Source of the DNA: Cytophagales bacterium
Lineage (GTDB): Bacteria > Bacteroidota > Bacteroidia > Cytophagales > Cyclobacteriaceae
Direction of reading: 5' to 3'
DNA length: 64,000 nt
Assembly: GCA_017303795.1 (NCBI GenBank)
Contig: JAFLBR010000009.1
Span: forward strand, 140,200 to 204,199
The notes under the pieces are model-generated. The model had not been told where the DNA came from. It ran no database searches and worked only from the letters and a program-made list of their open reading frames with translations. The position numbers were made by a program, and so were the translations under genes. Below are positions 42,930 to 51,569 of the stretch, in pieces; position 1 is the stretch's first letter; each line of letters begins with the position of its first letter.

Positions 42930-44270
42930 ATGGAATTTATCGGTCGCCTACATCCATTACTGGTTCACTTGCCCATCGGCATATTATTACTCGCTGTGCT
43001 ATTCGAGTGGTTGCCATTTCGCAAACCGTACAAATCACTCAGGCGATCTATCCGAATTATTTTGTGGTTAGGATTTTTTGCTGCACTGTCATCTGTAGTG
43101 AGTGGTTTGTTATTAAAAGAAAGTGGTTATGATTTGCAGTCGGTTAAGTTGCATCAGTTTGCTGGTATTGCGCTTACGCTGATTACCGGAGTGTATGCAT
43201 GGGCGCGTGGCCAAAAACAATTCAAGCGCATGTATAAATTTTTATCGGTGCTTGTGTTGTTGTTGTTATTGACTACCGGGCATCTGGGCGGAACACTTAC
43301 ACACGGTGAAAATTTTTTGTTTGCTTCCGCGAGTACTGAAACCGAATTGACGCAGGTTAATTTACAACAAGCACATTTTTATAACGATCTGGTTAAACCG
43401 ATCCTCGATTCCAAATGTTATGCCTGCCACGCATCAGGCAAACAAAAAGGCAAACTCAGATTAGATGCACCCGAATACATTTTAAAAGGCGGCAAAGGCG
43501 GAGTAATCCTTGTGGCTGGTAAAACAGATGAAAGTGAATTAATCCACAGAATTGTATTACCGCTTGATGATGACGATCACATGCCGCCCAAAGAGAAAAA
43601 TCAACTCACGCAAAGTGAGGTGGAAATTTTGAAATTGTGGATTGCCTCGGGCGCTGATTTTGAAAAATCTGTAGTTGAAAGTAATCAGCTTGGAGCGCTG
43701 CAAAAAATTCTCACCACTAAAAAACCAGAACCGGCTGCAGAAATTCCAGAAGGCAATCCTGATGCAGCCAATCCAACAGTTATTAATGAGTTAATGCAAT
43801 TAGGCGCAGTGGTGCTACCAGTGGCCAATGGCAGCCATTACCTTTCGGTGAATCTGGTAAATGTGGTGGCCGTTGATTCGGCTCTTGATTTATTGGTAAA
43901 AGTAAAACAACAAACAGTTTGGCTGAAGGCGGGTGACTTATCGATTAATGATTCGCATCTTGCCAAACTCGCACAACTCAATCAGCTTATTAAACTGAAC
44001 GTAGAACGCACAGTTGTTACCGATACCGGGTTATCACAACTCAATGCGTTAACACAACTGCAATACCTCAACCTGAACCAAACCACCATCTCGGCAACCG
44101 GAATAAAACAACTTACCAGTTTAAAAAATCTGCGTTCATTATTCGTCTTCGACACAAAGGTTACTGCCGATGATGTACCTGAATTACAAAACATTTTCCC
44201 CAACGCAAAAATTGAAATCGGAAATTATATAGTACCAACCCTTGAAACAGATACTATTATCTTAAAGTAA
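42930..44270 (+). CDS. DUF2231 membrane domain + cytochrome c + leucine-rich repeats
   Basis: The 446-residue protein starts 6 bp after the isomerase-like gene. Residues 1-125 form about four membrane helices with RLHPLLVHLPIGILLLAVLF (DUF2231). Residues ~150-235 are a PSCyt1-type haem domain with CYACH (163-167), DESELIHRIVLPLDDDDHMP and LKLWIASGADF. The C-terminal ~130 residues are leucine-rich repeats (LIKLNVERTVVTDTGLSQLN, LQYLNLNQTTISATGIKQL). It is a membrane electron carrier with a binding module, plausibly taking electrons from the secreted oxidation step. Confidence 0.85.
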   Translation: MEFIGRLHPLLVHLPIGILLLAVLFEWLPFRKPYKSLRRSIRIILWLGFFAALSSVVSGLLLKESGYDLQSVKLHQFAGIALTLITGVYAWARGQKQFKRMYKFLSVLVLLLLLTTGHLGGTLTHGENFLFASASTETELTQVNLQQAHFYNDLVKPILDSKCYACHASGKQKGKLRLDAPEYILKGGKGGVILVAGKTDESELIHRIVLPLDDDDHMPPKEKNQLTQSEVEILKLWIASGADFEKSVVESNQLGALQKILTTKKPEPAAEIPEGNPDAANPTVINELMQLGAVVLPVANGSHYLSVNLVNVVAVDSALDLLVKVKQQTVWLKAGDLSINDSHLAKLAQLNQLIKLNVERTVVTDTGLSQLNALTQLQYLNLNQTTISATGIKQLTSLKNLRSLFVFDTKVTADDVPELQNIFPNAKIEIGNYIVPTLETDTIILK

Positions 44271-44301
44271 CCTTGAATTTTATATCTTTCGATTGTAAAC
44301 C

Positions 44302-44404
44302 TTAACAATCTTCGTGCTTCTTAGTGGCTTGGTGACTTTGTGGTTCCAGTATTCAATCTTAAACCACTAAGGCGCGAAGTCTCTAAGTTTCACAAAGACA
44401 AAGA
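44302..44404. repeat. CTTAGTGGCTTGGTG...AACCACTAAGG hairpin repeat
   Basis: CTTCGTGCTTCTTAGTGGCT and TAAACCACTAAGGCGCGAAG form an imperfect stem around a 35-bp loop. It is related to the 17178 copy and lies between the cytochrome-LRR gene and the SDR gene, dividing the long cluster. Confidence 0.55.
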
Positions 44405-44446
44405 TGATCTTTCACAAAATGTTGAATTGACTAGTAGGCATGTAAC

Positions 44447-45232
44447 ATGAAAATGCTTCAAAATAAATCAATCGTTATCATTGGCGGAACAACCGGCCTC
44501 GGACTTTCTGCTGCAAAAGCTTTTGTGCGCGAAGGTGCGCGCGTAGTAGTGGTTGGTCGCAATGATGACAGTGTACACGAAGCCGCAAAAACATTAGGCA
44601 CATCAGCCGTTGCACTGGCTGGCGATGCTACTGTCCCCGGAACTGCGCAGCACGCCATCACAACTTGCCTCGAAAAATTCAAAGGCTTTGATGGTTTGTA
44701 TCATGTAGCCGGAGGCAGCGGTCGCAAGTTTGGCGATGGTCCCTTACACGAGTTATCTTTAGAAGGCTGGAATAAAACATTTGAATTGAATCTTACTTCG
44801 CTTATGCTTTCCAATCAGGCGGCCGTTCAAACTTTCTTAAAACAAAAAACAAGCGGAACTATTTTAAATGTCGGTTCGGTGTTGGGTCACTCGCCTTCGC
44901 CCAAACATTTTGTTACCCATGCTTATGCCGCTGCGAAAGCCGCTGTGATTGGTTTCAGCAAATCCGCTGCTGCCTATTATGCAAAAGATAACATTCGCAT
45001 TAATGTGCTGGCCCCGGCTTTGGTAGAAACACCCATGGCACAACGCGCAGCAAACGATGAAACCATTTTATCATTCATCAAAACAAAACAACCGCTTGAT
45101 GGCGGGCGCATCGGCAAACCGGAAGACTTAGATGGTGCCGCTGTTTATTTTATGTCCGATCAATCTAAGTTTACCACGGGACAAGTATTAGCAATTGATG
45201 GTGGTTGGGATTTAAGCGAAGGCCAATATTGA
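44447..45232 (+). CDS. Short-chain dehydrogenase/reductase
   Basis: The 261-residue enzyme is a classical SDR: NAD(P)-binding GGTTGLG (residues 13-19), NVGSV with the catalytic serine, Tyr160 and Lys164 (YAAAK), and APALVETPMAQ. It oxidises or reduces a hydroxyl/keto pair. An in-frame ATG at 44453 is an alternative. It starts the tight block SDR-ROK-SIS-MetE-like (gaps of 1, 3 and 3 bp), so its substrate is likely a sugar-like intermediate. Confidence 0.95.
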   Translation: MKMLQNKSIVIIGGTTGLGLSAAKAFVREGARVVVVGRNDDSVHEAAKTLGTSAVALAGDATVPGTAQHAITTCLEKFKGFDGLYHVAGGSGRKFGDGPLHELSLEGWNKTFELNLTSLMLSNQAAVQTFLKQKTSGTILNVGSVLGHSPSPKHFVTHAYAAAKAAVIGFSKSAAAYYAKDNIRINVLAPALVETPMAQRAANDETILSFIKTKQPLDGGRIGKPEDLDGAAVYFMSDQSKFTTGQVLAIDGGWDLSEGQY

Positions 45233-45233
45233 T

Positions 45234-46121
45234 ATGGAACACGCAATAGGAATCGATCTGGGATGCACACACATCAAAGCCATTCTGGTAAAGGCCGATG
45301 GTACAATCGTAAAAGAGATCCGACAGGATACGGACGAGCAAAACGATACACACTGGAAACAATCTGTAAAACAGATCATCACCCAACTCAAAAAAGAAAC
45401 TTCACACATCAATGCCATTGGTCTATCGGCACCTGGACTTGCCAATGCAACCAACACCTGTATTGAGTTTATGCCTGGCCGGTTACCCGGATTGGAAAAT
45501 TTTAACTGGAGTGATTTTACCGGTGAGCGCATTTATGTATTGAATGATGCACACGCAGCCTTAATGGCCGAAGCCCAATTTGGCGTAGCTAAAAATAAAA
45601 AATATGCAGTAATGCTCACACTCGGCACGGGTGTGGGCGGTGGAATTTTAATTGATGGAAAATTATATCAGGGCATTGGCCAGATGGCGGGACACTTGGG
45701 CCACACTACGGTGGATGCAATGGATAACAACAAAGATGTTACCAATATGCCCGGTAGTCTGGAAGATGCCATCGGTAATCTTTCTATTGAAACCAGAACA
45801 AACGGAAAATTTAAAACTACGTGGGACTTAGTGCAGGCTTACCAAAATGGTGATGCCTTTGCAACAGAAGTGTGGCTTACATCGGTGCGTAAGCTTGCAG
45901 CCGCAGTAGCATCGTTCATCAACATTCTTTCGCCTGAGGTGGTGATTATTGGTGGCGGTATTTCGAAAGCAGAAGAAACCTTAATGAAACCCTTGCATCA
46001 GTTTGTAAATGAATTTGAATGGCAGCCAGGAGGTAAAAAAACAAATATTCAACTGGCACACTTTTCCGATCTTGCCGGAGCATTGGGCGCAGCCGGGTTT
46101 GCACTTTCAAGAATTAAATAA
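45234..46121 (+). CDS. ROK family sugar kinase-like protein
   Basis: The 295-residue protein begins IGIDLGCTHIKAILVKADG, the ATP-binding phosphate-1 loop (DxGxT). GTGVGGGILIDGKLYQG and GHLGHTTVD are ROK signatures, and VVIIGGGISKAEE closes the fold. The usual zinc motif CxCGxxGC after the GH pair is absent; the stretch reads AMDNNKDVTNMPGSLEDAIG. Zn-less ROK kinases exist but are less common. It probably phosphorylates a sugar or sugar-acid; it starts 1 bp after the SDR stop. Confidence 0.88.
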   Translation: MEHAIGIDLGCTHIKAILVKADGTIVKEIRQDTDEQNDTHWKQSVKQIITQLKKETSHINAIGLSAPGLANATNTCIEFMPGRLPGLENFNWSDFTGERIYVLNDAHAALMAEAQFGVAKNKKYAVMLTLGTGVGGGILIDGKLYQGIGQMAGHLGHTTVDAMDNNKDVTNMPGSLEDAIGNLSIETRTNGKFKTTWDLVQAYQNGDAFATEVWLTSVRKLAAAVASFINILSPEVVIIGGGISKAEETLMKPLHQFVNEFEWQPGGKKTNIQLAHFSDLAGALGAAGFALSRIK

Positions 46122-46124
46122 GTT

Positions 46125-46910
46125 ATGAGCGTAATTCAGGAATATATTTCTCTCAGTAAAAAAATTGCCGATACAGTTTCTGCGCAGGAAACCAACATTA
46201 AACAAGCCGCCCAATGGTTTGCACAAACTATTCTGCAAGGTCGCATGGTGCATGTGTTTGGCTCCGGTCACAGTCGCATTATGGTTGAAGAGATGTGGCC
46301 ACGCTATGGTTCCTTTCCGGGATTCAATCCGATTGTGGAATTATCGCTTACGTTTCACAACCTGGTAGTTGGTGCAAACGGTCAGCGACAAGCTATGTTT
46401 TTAGAAAATGTCTCCGGACTTGCCGATCGTATTCTCCGTAACTTCGATATTTCATCTATTGATTCTGCGTTAATCATTTCATCCAGCGGCACCAACATTG
46501 TTCCTGTTGAAATGGCTGAACTGTTTCAGCAGAAAAAAGTAAAAGTAGTTTCTATCATCACACAACAACATTCGGCTAAAAGCCAAAGCAAACGCAGCGA
46601 TGGAAAAAAGCTCAGCGATTTTTCTGATCTGACATTAGATACCGGTGCGCCTGTGGGCGATTCGATGATTTACATTAAAGGTCTTGAAACACCGGTGGCA
46701 CCGGGTTCCACCGTGGGAGGCGCTATGTTAATCAATTGCATCAAAGCCGAAGTAGCACGCTTGCTTACAGAGGCAGGTCAGCCACCCAAAGTATTAACCG
46801 CCACCAATGTGGTGAGCAAAGAACGCGCAACACAACTTTTTGAAAGCGCGTACGATGAACACGCACACCGGTTGGCAAAATTGTATGAACACGTAGGCAC
46901 TAAAAAATAA
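46125..46910 (+). CDS. SIS-domain phosphosugar-binding protein
   Basis: The 261-residue protein has a SIS fold: HVFGSGHSRIMVEEMWPRY, ALIISSSGTNIVPVEMAELF and KKVKVVSIITQQHSAKS, as in the N-acetylmannosamine/DUF2529-like sugar isomerase group. The serine-rich loops bind the phosphate of a sugar phosphate. Following a ROK kinase, it fits isomerisation or cleavage of the phosphorylated product. No catalytic residue can be assigned with certainty. Confidence 0.88.
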   Translation: MSVIQEYISLSKKIADTVSAQETNIKQAAQWFAQTILQGRMVHVFGSGHSRIMVEEMWPRYGSFPGFNPIVELSLTFHNLVVGANGQRQAMFLENVSGLADRILRNFDISSIDSALIISSSGTNIVPVEMAELFQQKKVKVVSIITQQHSAKSQSKRSDGKKLSDFSDLTLDTGAPVGDSMIYIKGLETPVAPGSTVGGAMLINCIKAEVARLLTEAGQPPKVLTATNVVSKERATQLFESAYDEHAHRLAKLYEHVGTKK

Positions 46911-46913
46911 ATT

Positions 46914-47945
46914 ATGCAACCTCTACCTATTCGCACCACGGTTGTGGGCAGCTATCCGTTTCCGGGATGGCTTGAGTTTTCTGTTAAACATCTCAACGAG
47001 TTTGGCAATGCCGACAAAGAAGAACTGATTGAAGACGCGGTGATTGCCGCCATTCACGATCAGGTAACGGCCGGATTAGATGTAATTACCGATGGCGAAC
47101 AAACACGATTGGATTTTAATCTTTCATTTTACGGATTTGTAAAAGGCATAAAAGAAAACACCGATGAGTTGCGCAAGTTCGGGCCACCAGCACACGACCA
47201 ACGCGGAAAAAATTCTATTGTGGATACGTTAACCGCTCCCAATGGACTGGGCGCAGTAAAAGAGTTTAAGCGTTTACAAAAACTTGCCCCCAAAGGCCCC
47301 GTGCTAAAAACAAGTGTGCCCGGTCCTTATACCTTAAGTGGTCGCTTATTGCCTAATGAAAAATATAAAGACCGTTTTGCCATTACCGAAGCGTTGTTGC
47401 CCTTCATTAAAAAAGAACTGGAAGATTTAGTCGAGGCTGGTTGCACGGAGATTACCGTAGATGAACCGTCCATGAGTTGTTATGCCTACAAAGAAGACAC
47501 ACAACGTTTTGTGGATATTTTCAATCGCACAGTTGCCGGTGTGGTGGGCAAATGCCGACTCTCCACACATTTATGTTTTGGAAATTTTAAAGGTCGCCCG
47601 GTGGGGTATAGAAGTCTGAAGCCCATGCTACCCGATTTCTTAAACCTTACGGTGAATGAAGTACACATTGAAATGGCTAACCGCGAGTTTGCCGAAATAG
47701 AATTACTGGCCACATTTGCCGAGAAGATGGATGTAGCTGTCGGCATTATTGATGTAAAAAACTATTACATCGAAACAGAAGAAGACGTAGTGGAGCGCAT
47801 TAAAAAATGTTTGCAATATGTACCAGCCGAAAAACTTGCTGTAGCGCCCGATTGCGGATTAAGTCAAACCGCACGTTGGGCTTCCAGGCAGAAGTTGGTG
47901 AACATGGTGAAGGGGGCGAAGAAGGTTAGGGAGAGTTTAAAATAG
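46914..47945 (+). CDS. MetE-like zinc methyltransferase (C-terminal half only)
   Basis: The 343-residue protein matches the catalytic half of cobalamin-independent methionine synthase: TTVVGSYPFPGW at the start, DVITDGEQTRLDF, TSVPGPYTLSGRL, EITVDEPSMSCYAY. His219 and Cys221 (THLCFG) and Cys314 (APDCGLSQTARW) supply the zinc site; EMANREF likely adds the Glu. The N-terminal MetE domain is absent, so it is not a standard methionine synthase. The sugar-gene context suggests a different thiol alkylation or C-S/C-C step. It starts 3 bp after the SIS gene. Confidence 0.88.
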   Translation: MQPLPIRTTVVGSYPFPGWLEFSVKHLNEFGNADKEELIEDAVIAAIHDQVTAGLDVITDGEQTRLDFNLSFYGFVKGIKENTDELRKFGPPAHDQRGKNSIVDTLTAPNGLGAVKEFKRLQKLAPKGPVLKTSVPGPYTLSGRLLPNEKYKDRFAITEALLPFIKKELEDLVEAGCTEITVDEPSMSCYAYKEDTQRFVDIFNRTVAGVVGKCRLSTHLCFGNFKGRPVGYRSLKPMLPDFLNLTVNEVHIEMANREFAEIELLATFAEKMDVAVGIIDVKNYYIETEEDVVERIKKCLQYVPAEKLAVAPDCGLSQTARWASRQKLVNMVKGAKKVRESLK

Positions 47946-47994
47946 TTACCGGTTTCCTCTGGTTGCTGGTTGCTCGTTACTAGTCGCTGGTTTG

Positions 47995-48137
47995 GAAGGA
48001 GTAATTTAGTAGTTTGGAGTTACAAACAAGAAGCCAGAGACCAGAAGCCAGCAACAGTATTCGCTTCAGGTTTGAGAGGAGTAACTTAAAGGTTAGGAGT
48101 AACAGACCAGAAGCCAGAGACCAGAAACCAGCAACCA
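47995..48137. repeat. Imperfect direct repeat rich in CCAGAAGCCAGAGACCAG
   Basis: Two ~65-bp units (about 47995-48057 and 48076-48137) share GGAGTAA, a TTAG/GGAGT run and AGAAGCCAGAGACCAGAA. An open frame runs through it into the next gene, but the composition is repetitive, so the true start is taken at 48140. Confidence 0.6.
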
Positions 48138-48139
48138 GC

Positions 48140-48982
48140 ATGATCAACCCCCACAACTCCGGCCCTACTCTCGCTACAGAAATCCGCAACGCTAAACGTG
48201 CGGGTAGTGTTGATTCATTCGACATTTGGTGGTTGGGGCAAAGTGGGTTTTTAATTCAGTGGAATAAGAAGTGTTTGTTGTTCGATCCGTACTTGTCGGA
48301 TTCGTTAACAAAAAAATATGCAAACACGAACAAACCCCACGAGCGCATCAGCGAGTTGGTGATTGACCCGCAACTGCTGGATTGTATTGATGTGGTTACG
48401 TCCAGTCATAACCACACCGATCATTTAGATGCGGAAACGTTAATACCGTTGTTTCAGATTAATCCCAACATTCAGTTTGTAATACCCGAAGCTAACCGAA
48501 GCTTTGTGGTTGATCGTGTAAAGTGCGCTCCTGATTTTCCTATTGGCCTGAATGATGGTGAAATGAAAGTAGTAAACGATTTTACTTTTCATGGCGTGCC
48601 GGCAGCACACAACGAAATAGAACACGATGCCGAGGGCCGCTGTAAGTTTATGGGTTATGTGGTAAAGTTTGGAAAGTTTTCCATTTACCATAGTGGCGAT
48701 ACGTTGTGGTATGCGGATATGGTGAAGATTCTGAAACCGTTTCAGGTAGATGTTGCTTTTCTTCCCATCAATGGAAACGACCCAGCCCGTGGCGTTGCCG
48801 GAAATTTAAATTGCCAGGAAGCGGCTTTGCTCGGCAAAGAAATCAATGCGCGATTGGTAATTCCGCATCACTACGATTTGTTTAAATTTAATACGGCTGA
48901 TGTGAAGGAGTTTGAGCGGGGGGCGAGTGAGGTTGATCTGTCTTTTCGTACTATAAAATTGGGTGAGCAGATTTCGCGCTGA
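48140..48982 (+). CDS. UlaG-like metallo-beta-lactamase fold hydrolase
   Basis: From ATG 48140 the 280-residue protein has the MBL motif SHNHTDHLD (His90, His92, Asp94, His95), GVPAAHNEIEHDAEG, IYHSGDTLWYADM and VIPHHYDLF. UlaG hydrolyses L-ascorbate-6-phosphate lactone; the closest general role is a sugar lactonase. It ends the 37-49 kb cluster. The in-frame upstream part (from 48014) is a repeat and is excluded. Confidence 0.88.
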   Translation: MINPHNSGPTLATEIRNAKRAGSVDSFDIWWLGQSGFLIQWNKKCLLFDPYLSDSLTKKYANTNKPHERISELVIDPQLLDCIDVVTSSHNHTDHLDAETLIPLFQINPNIQFVIPEANRSFVVDRVKCAPDFPIGLNDGEMKVVNDFTFHGVPAAHNEIEHDAEGRCKFMGYVVKFGKFSIYHSGDTLWYADMVKILKPFQVDVAFLPINGNDPARGVAGNLNCQEAALLGKEINARLVIPHHYDLFKFNTADVKEFERGASEVDLSFRTIKLGEQISR

Positions 48983-49004
48983 GATAGATGTCAAAACGTA
49001 AGCA

Positions 49005-49448
49005 GTGAGATTGAAATTAGAAATAATACAAATACTAAAAGAGGACTACATGATTAGTTGGAAAACTGAAGACGAAAAGTTTTACACAGTCACATCTGAA
49101 GCAAGTGATTTAGTTCTCTTAGAAAGAGAACTAATAGAAACCATTACTAAATTTATAAAACTCAATTTATTTAAAAGTGAGTCTATAGAGTTTTATTCTG
49201 ACGCAACAAATGGAAGTTTCTTTATTAATGAATTGAATGAAAATCAAGAAAGGGTTGAAGAATCAAAAACAGTTCATTTTTGTGCATTAAAACTTTGGGA
49301 AGATTATGACGACTCAAATGAATTTGATTTTGATATGAAATCCACACTTCAAAATTCTATAGAAAATCTTAAATCCGAGAAGAAAATTTCAATACCATTC
49401 AAAATAGTCCTAAGAGACGAACTTGGCGATGAAGAGGTTATTTATTAG
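49005..49448 (+). CDS. AT-rich orphan protein, possibly an immunity protein
   Basis: The 147-residue product (from GTG 49005; ATG 49050 with GAGG upstream is an alternative start) is rich in Lys, Glu and Asn (FDFDMKSTLQNSIENLKSEKK). Base composition is clearly more AT-rich than the 37-49 kb cluster. The size, acidity and position next to an Imm11-like gene suggest an immunity protein, but no family is recognised. It ends at 49448; fragments of open frame follow to 49623 without a full gene. Confidence 0.5.
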   Translation: MRLKLEIIQILKEDYMISWKTEDEKFYTVTSEASDLVLLERELIETITKFIKLNLFKSESIEFYSDATNGSFFINELNENQERVEESKTVHFCALKLWEDYDDSNEFDFDMKSTLQNSIENLKSEKKISIPFKIVLRDELGDEEVIY

Positions 49449-49628
49449 AAGATAGCACAGAAAGCGTTGCCTACATTCTAAAATTTCTTACCGAAGACTC
49501 AGCTTAGAAATAAAATTGAAGGTTGTAAAGAACTCGATTGAAGCTTCCTACCCATATGAAAGAGTCATTAAAGACTTTGAAAAGGAGTTAGAGCACAATA
49601 AATTAATAACTAAGACAAAATAGAACAG
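49449..49628 (+). other. AT-rich remnant between the two orphan genes
   Basis: A 35-codon open frame (TTG 49516 to TAG 49621-49623, LKVVKNSIEASYPYERVIKD near its start) looks protein-like but lacks a proper 5' part. A second frame of about 24 codons (49433-49507) precedes it. I read this as decayed coding sequence. Confidence 0.3.
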
Positions 49629-50192
49629 ATGCAATATTTTAAGTTAATAGATGATTTAGATAATCCTCCGGGAAGATGGTTTTTAGGTGAATTAAACTTT
49701 GATGACGAGTGGGACTTTTGGAAATACATCAGTGTTGGTAGAGTTGATGTGCCGAAAAAAGACTTATTTGTTAGTCTAAGAAAAGACGGATTTCCAATAG
49801 ATTTTACTTTTGCGGATTTTGAATTAATGATTTTAAATGAAAAGGCAGCCAATCTCATGAGTAAAGATGATGTACAGTTTATCCCCGTGGCTGTTAATGG
49901 ATGTACTTCTGGAAATCCATACTATCTCACCACAATTATCAATGAGATAGATTGTGTAGATGAAGAAAAGTCCGTTTTTGATCGGTGGGAATTAGATAAC
50001 GACATCCGTCCGGATAAAGCGGGTCAATACAAAACTTTCTATAAGCTTTTCGTAAATCAAGATAAGTGCGAGGGTAGTCAAATATTTAGGCTGAAGAATT
50101 ACAACAGCGTAATAATCGTAAATGAAAGTTTAAAGAGAGAATTTGAAAGAAATAATTTGTCGGGCGTAAAATTTCAGAAAGTGTCGAGTTGA
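49629..50192 (+). CDS. Imm11/DUF1629-like immunity protein
   Basis: The 187-residue protein ends NESLKREFERNNLSGVKFQK, a tail typical of Imm11/DUF1629 proteins, and contains FTFADFELMILNEKAANLM and EEKSVFDRWELDND. Imm11 proteins protect against polymorphic toxins of contact-dependent or type VI/IX delivered systems. No toxin gene is next to it, so it may be an orphan immunity gene gained by transfer. AT-rich composition supports that. The fold assignment rests on motif memory and should be treated as likely, not certain. Confidence 0.65.
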   Translation: MQYFKLIDDLDNPPGRWFLGELNFDDEWDFWKYISVGRVDVPKKDLFVSLRKDGFPIDFTFADFELMILNEKAANLMSKDDVQFIPVAVNGCTSGNPYYLTTIINEIDCVDEEKSVFDRWELDNDIRPDKAGQYKTFYKLFVNQDKCEGSQIFRLKNYNSVIIVNESLKREFERNNLSGVKFQKVSS

Positions 50193-50318
50193 CTCTCTTT
50201 CCGCGCGGAGTCTCGCTTCGCAATCCGCAATTCAATACACGAAAACCTTTGAAGCACTCATACCTTTTTAAACTTTCTCATGCGAAGACTCCGCTAAGAA
50301 ATAGGGCAAGTGAAGTCC

Positions 50319-51569
50319 TCACTCCTTCCCATACAAATCCTCATAGCGCAGCATTTCGCTGTCTTCTTGTTTTAGTCTGAGGGGTGTTCGGTACATCAGC
50401 GAGAATGCGGCCAGGCTTAATGCACATGCATAACCAATATGAATAAAGGCGCGGTTAAGATCAAGCACCATGATAAACGCATACACATTATAAGAAGCAA
50501 CTGCAATTAACACACCCATGCTCAATGCCGTTACCCACGCACCCGAGCGATTAGTAATCACTGCACGCAGAATACTGATTGAACAATAGACCGCAAGCGA
50601 AAGTCCTAGTACCTGCAATAAAAGTAATATGGGAGTTAATCCGCCAGAAGGAATCAACACAATACATAAAACAGCAATTGCACTGGTAGCCTGAAAAAAG
50701 ATACGAGCCGTTCGTTTAAATTCTTTGGGATAAATTGCGGACATAAAAGTTGCTGCCGCTGCCACAATTAAGGGTACCGTGGCATACTCTATTTTTGCAG
50801 CCAGCAGCCAGGGCAAATCAATTTCAAAGTCGGTGGCGAGGTACAGATCAGAAAATAAAAATCGCAGCAAGTAAGCAAACCCCAGAAATGCCAGGTATAA
50901 ATAACCTTTAGCTTCTGTCAAATAATAAATGGAGATTCCGGCACTTCCCAGCAACGCACAGAAAATAATCAGCAACTTACCGGTGGTATGATAGATATCG
51001 CTAAGCCAGGTTAAATAACCGGCCTCGCCTATTCGCATTACTTCGGCACATCCTCCGCGTGTGTTTTGAAAATTTGCGATTTGAAATATTACCGTAATAG
51101 TTGGTGAGTTTACTTTTACCAACACGGTTTGTGGTTTCCATTTCGGAATTGTTTCAGATTCGGTAGTGCCCACCTGGCCGCTGCTACAAATCAACTCGTT
51201 GTCAACCCAAAAAGCATAGCTGTTAAAAACAGCCGGTACGGCAAAGGCTACTTCTTTAATAGCAGGCGGAAGTTTTATGCGCAACGCATAGGTGGCATAC
51301 CCGGTTTTGGGTAGGACTTCACCATCAATCTCTTGTTCGTTCCACGGAACGGATAATTGAGCATAGGAATAGGCTTTGGAATCTAACTGATTTACTGTTA
51401 GTAGTTCTTGCCAATAAAACCGCCACTCGCCTGCCAGCGAAATGGTAGGCATTTGTTTTTGGTTCCAGGTTGTTAGATCTAATTCGCCTTTGGTAACAAG
51501 CGGGGCTTCTGCGCGCGAAGTAAAACAAGCCAGATTAAACAACAGCAGCAGAATGGTTCTCAGAGTCAT
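50319..51569 (-). CDS. 7TM-DISM receptor-like protein without output domain
   Basis: The 416-residue protein has a signal peptide ending SRAEA, a jelly-roll-like extracytoplasmic sensor domain (7TMR-DISMED2: ISLAGEWRFYWQEL, TYALRIKLPPAI, ELICSSGQVGTTE), then seven membrane helices (about residues 190-395, including IIFCALLGSAGISIYYLTEA and YLYLAFLGFAYLLRFLF) and a short tail. Usually a kinase, GGDEF or HTH domain follows; none is present, so it either works with another protein or has lost its output part. TATTTTG lies 5 nt before ATG 51569, a near -7 element. Confidence 0.82.
   Translation of the reverse strand: MTLRTILLLLFNLACFTSRAEAPLVTKGELDLTTWNQKQMPTISLAGEWRFYWQELLTVNQLDSKAYSYAQLSVPWNEQEIDGEVLPKTGYATYALRIKLPPAIKEVAFAVPAVFNSYAFWVDNELICSSGQVGTTESETIPKWKPQTVLVKVNSPTITVIFQIANFQNTRGGCAEVMRIGEAGYLTWLSDIYHTTGKLLIIFCALLGSAGISIYYLTEAKGYLYLAFLGFAYLLRFLFSDLYLATDFEIDLPWLLAAKIEYATVPLIVAAAATFMSAIYPKEFKRTARIFFQATSAIAVLCIVLIPSGGLTPILLLLQVLGLSLAVYCSISILRAVITNRSGAWVTALSMGVLIAVASYNVYAFIMVLDLNRAFIHIGYACALSLAAFSLMYRTPLRLKQEDSEMLRYEDLYGKE

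Noticed and set aside
48014-48139. N-terminal extension of the UlaG-like protein
   Set aside because: It translates a direct repeat (CCAGAAGCCAGAGACCAG) and has no domain match.
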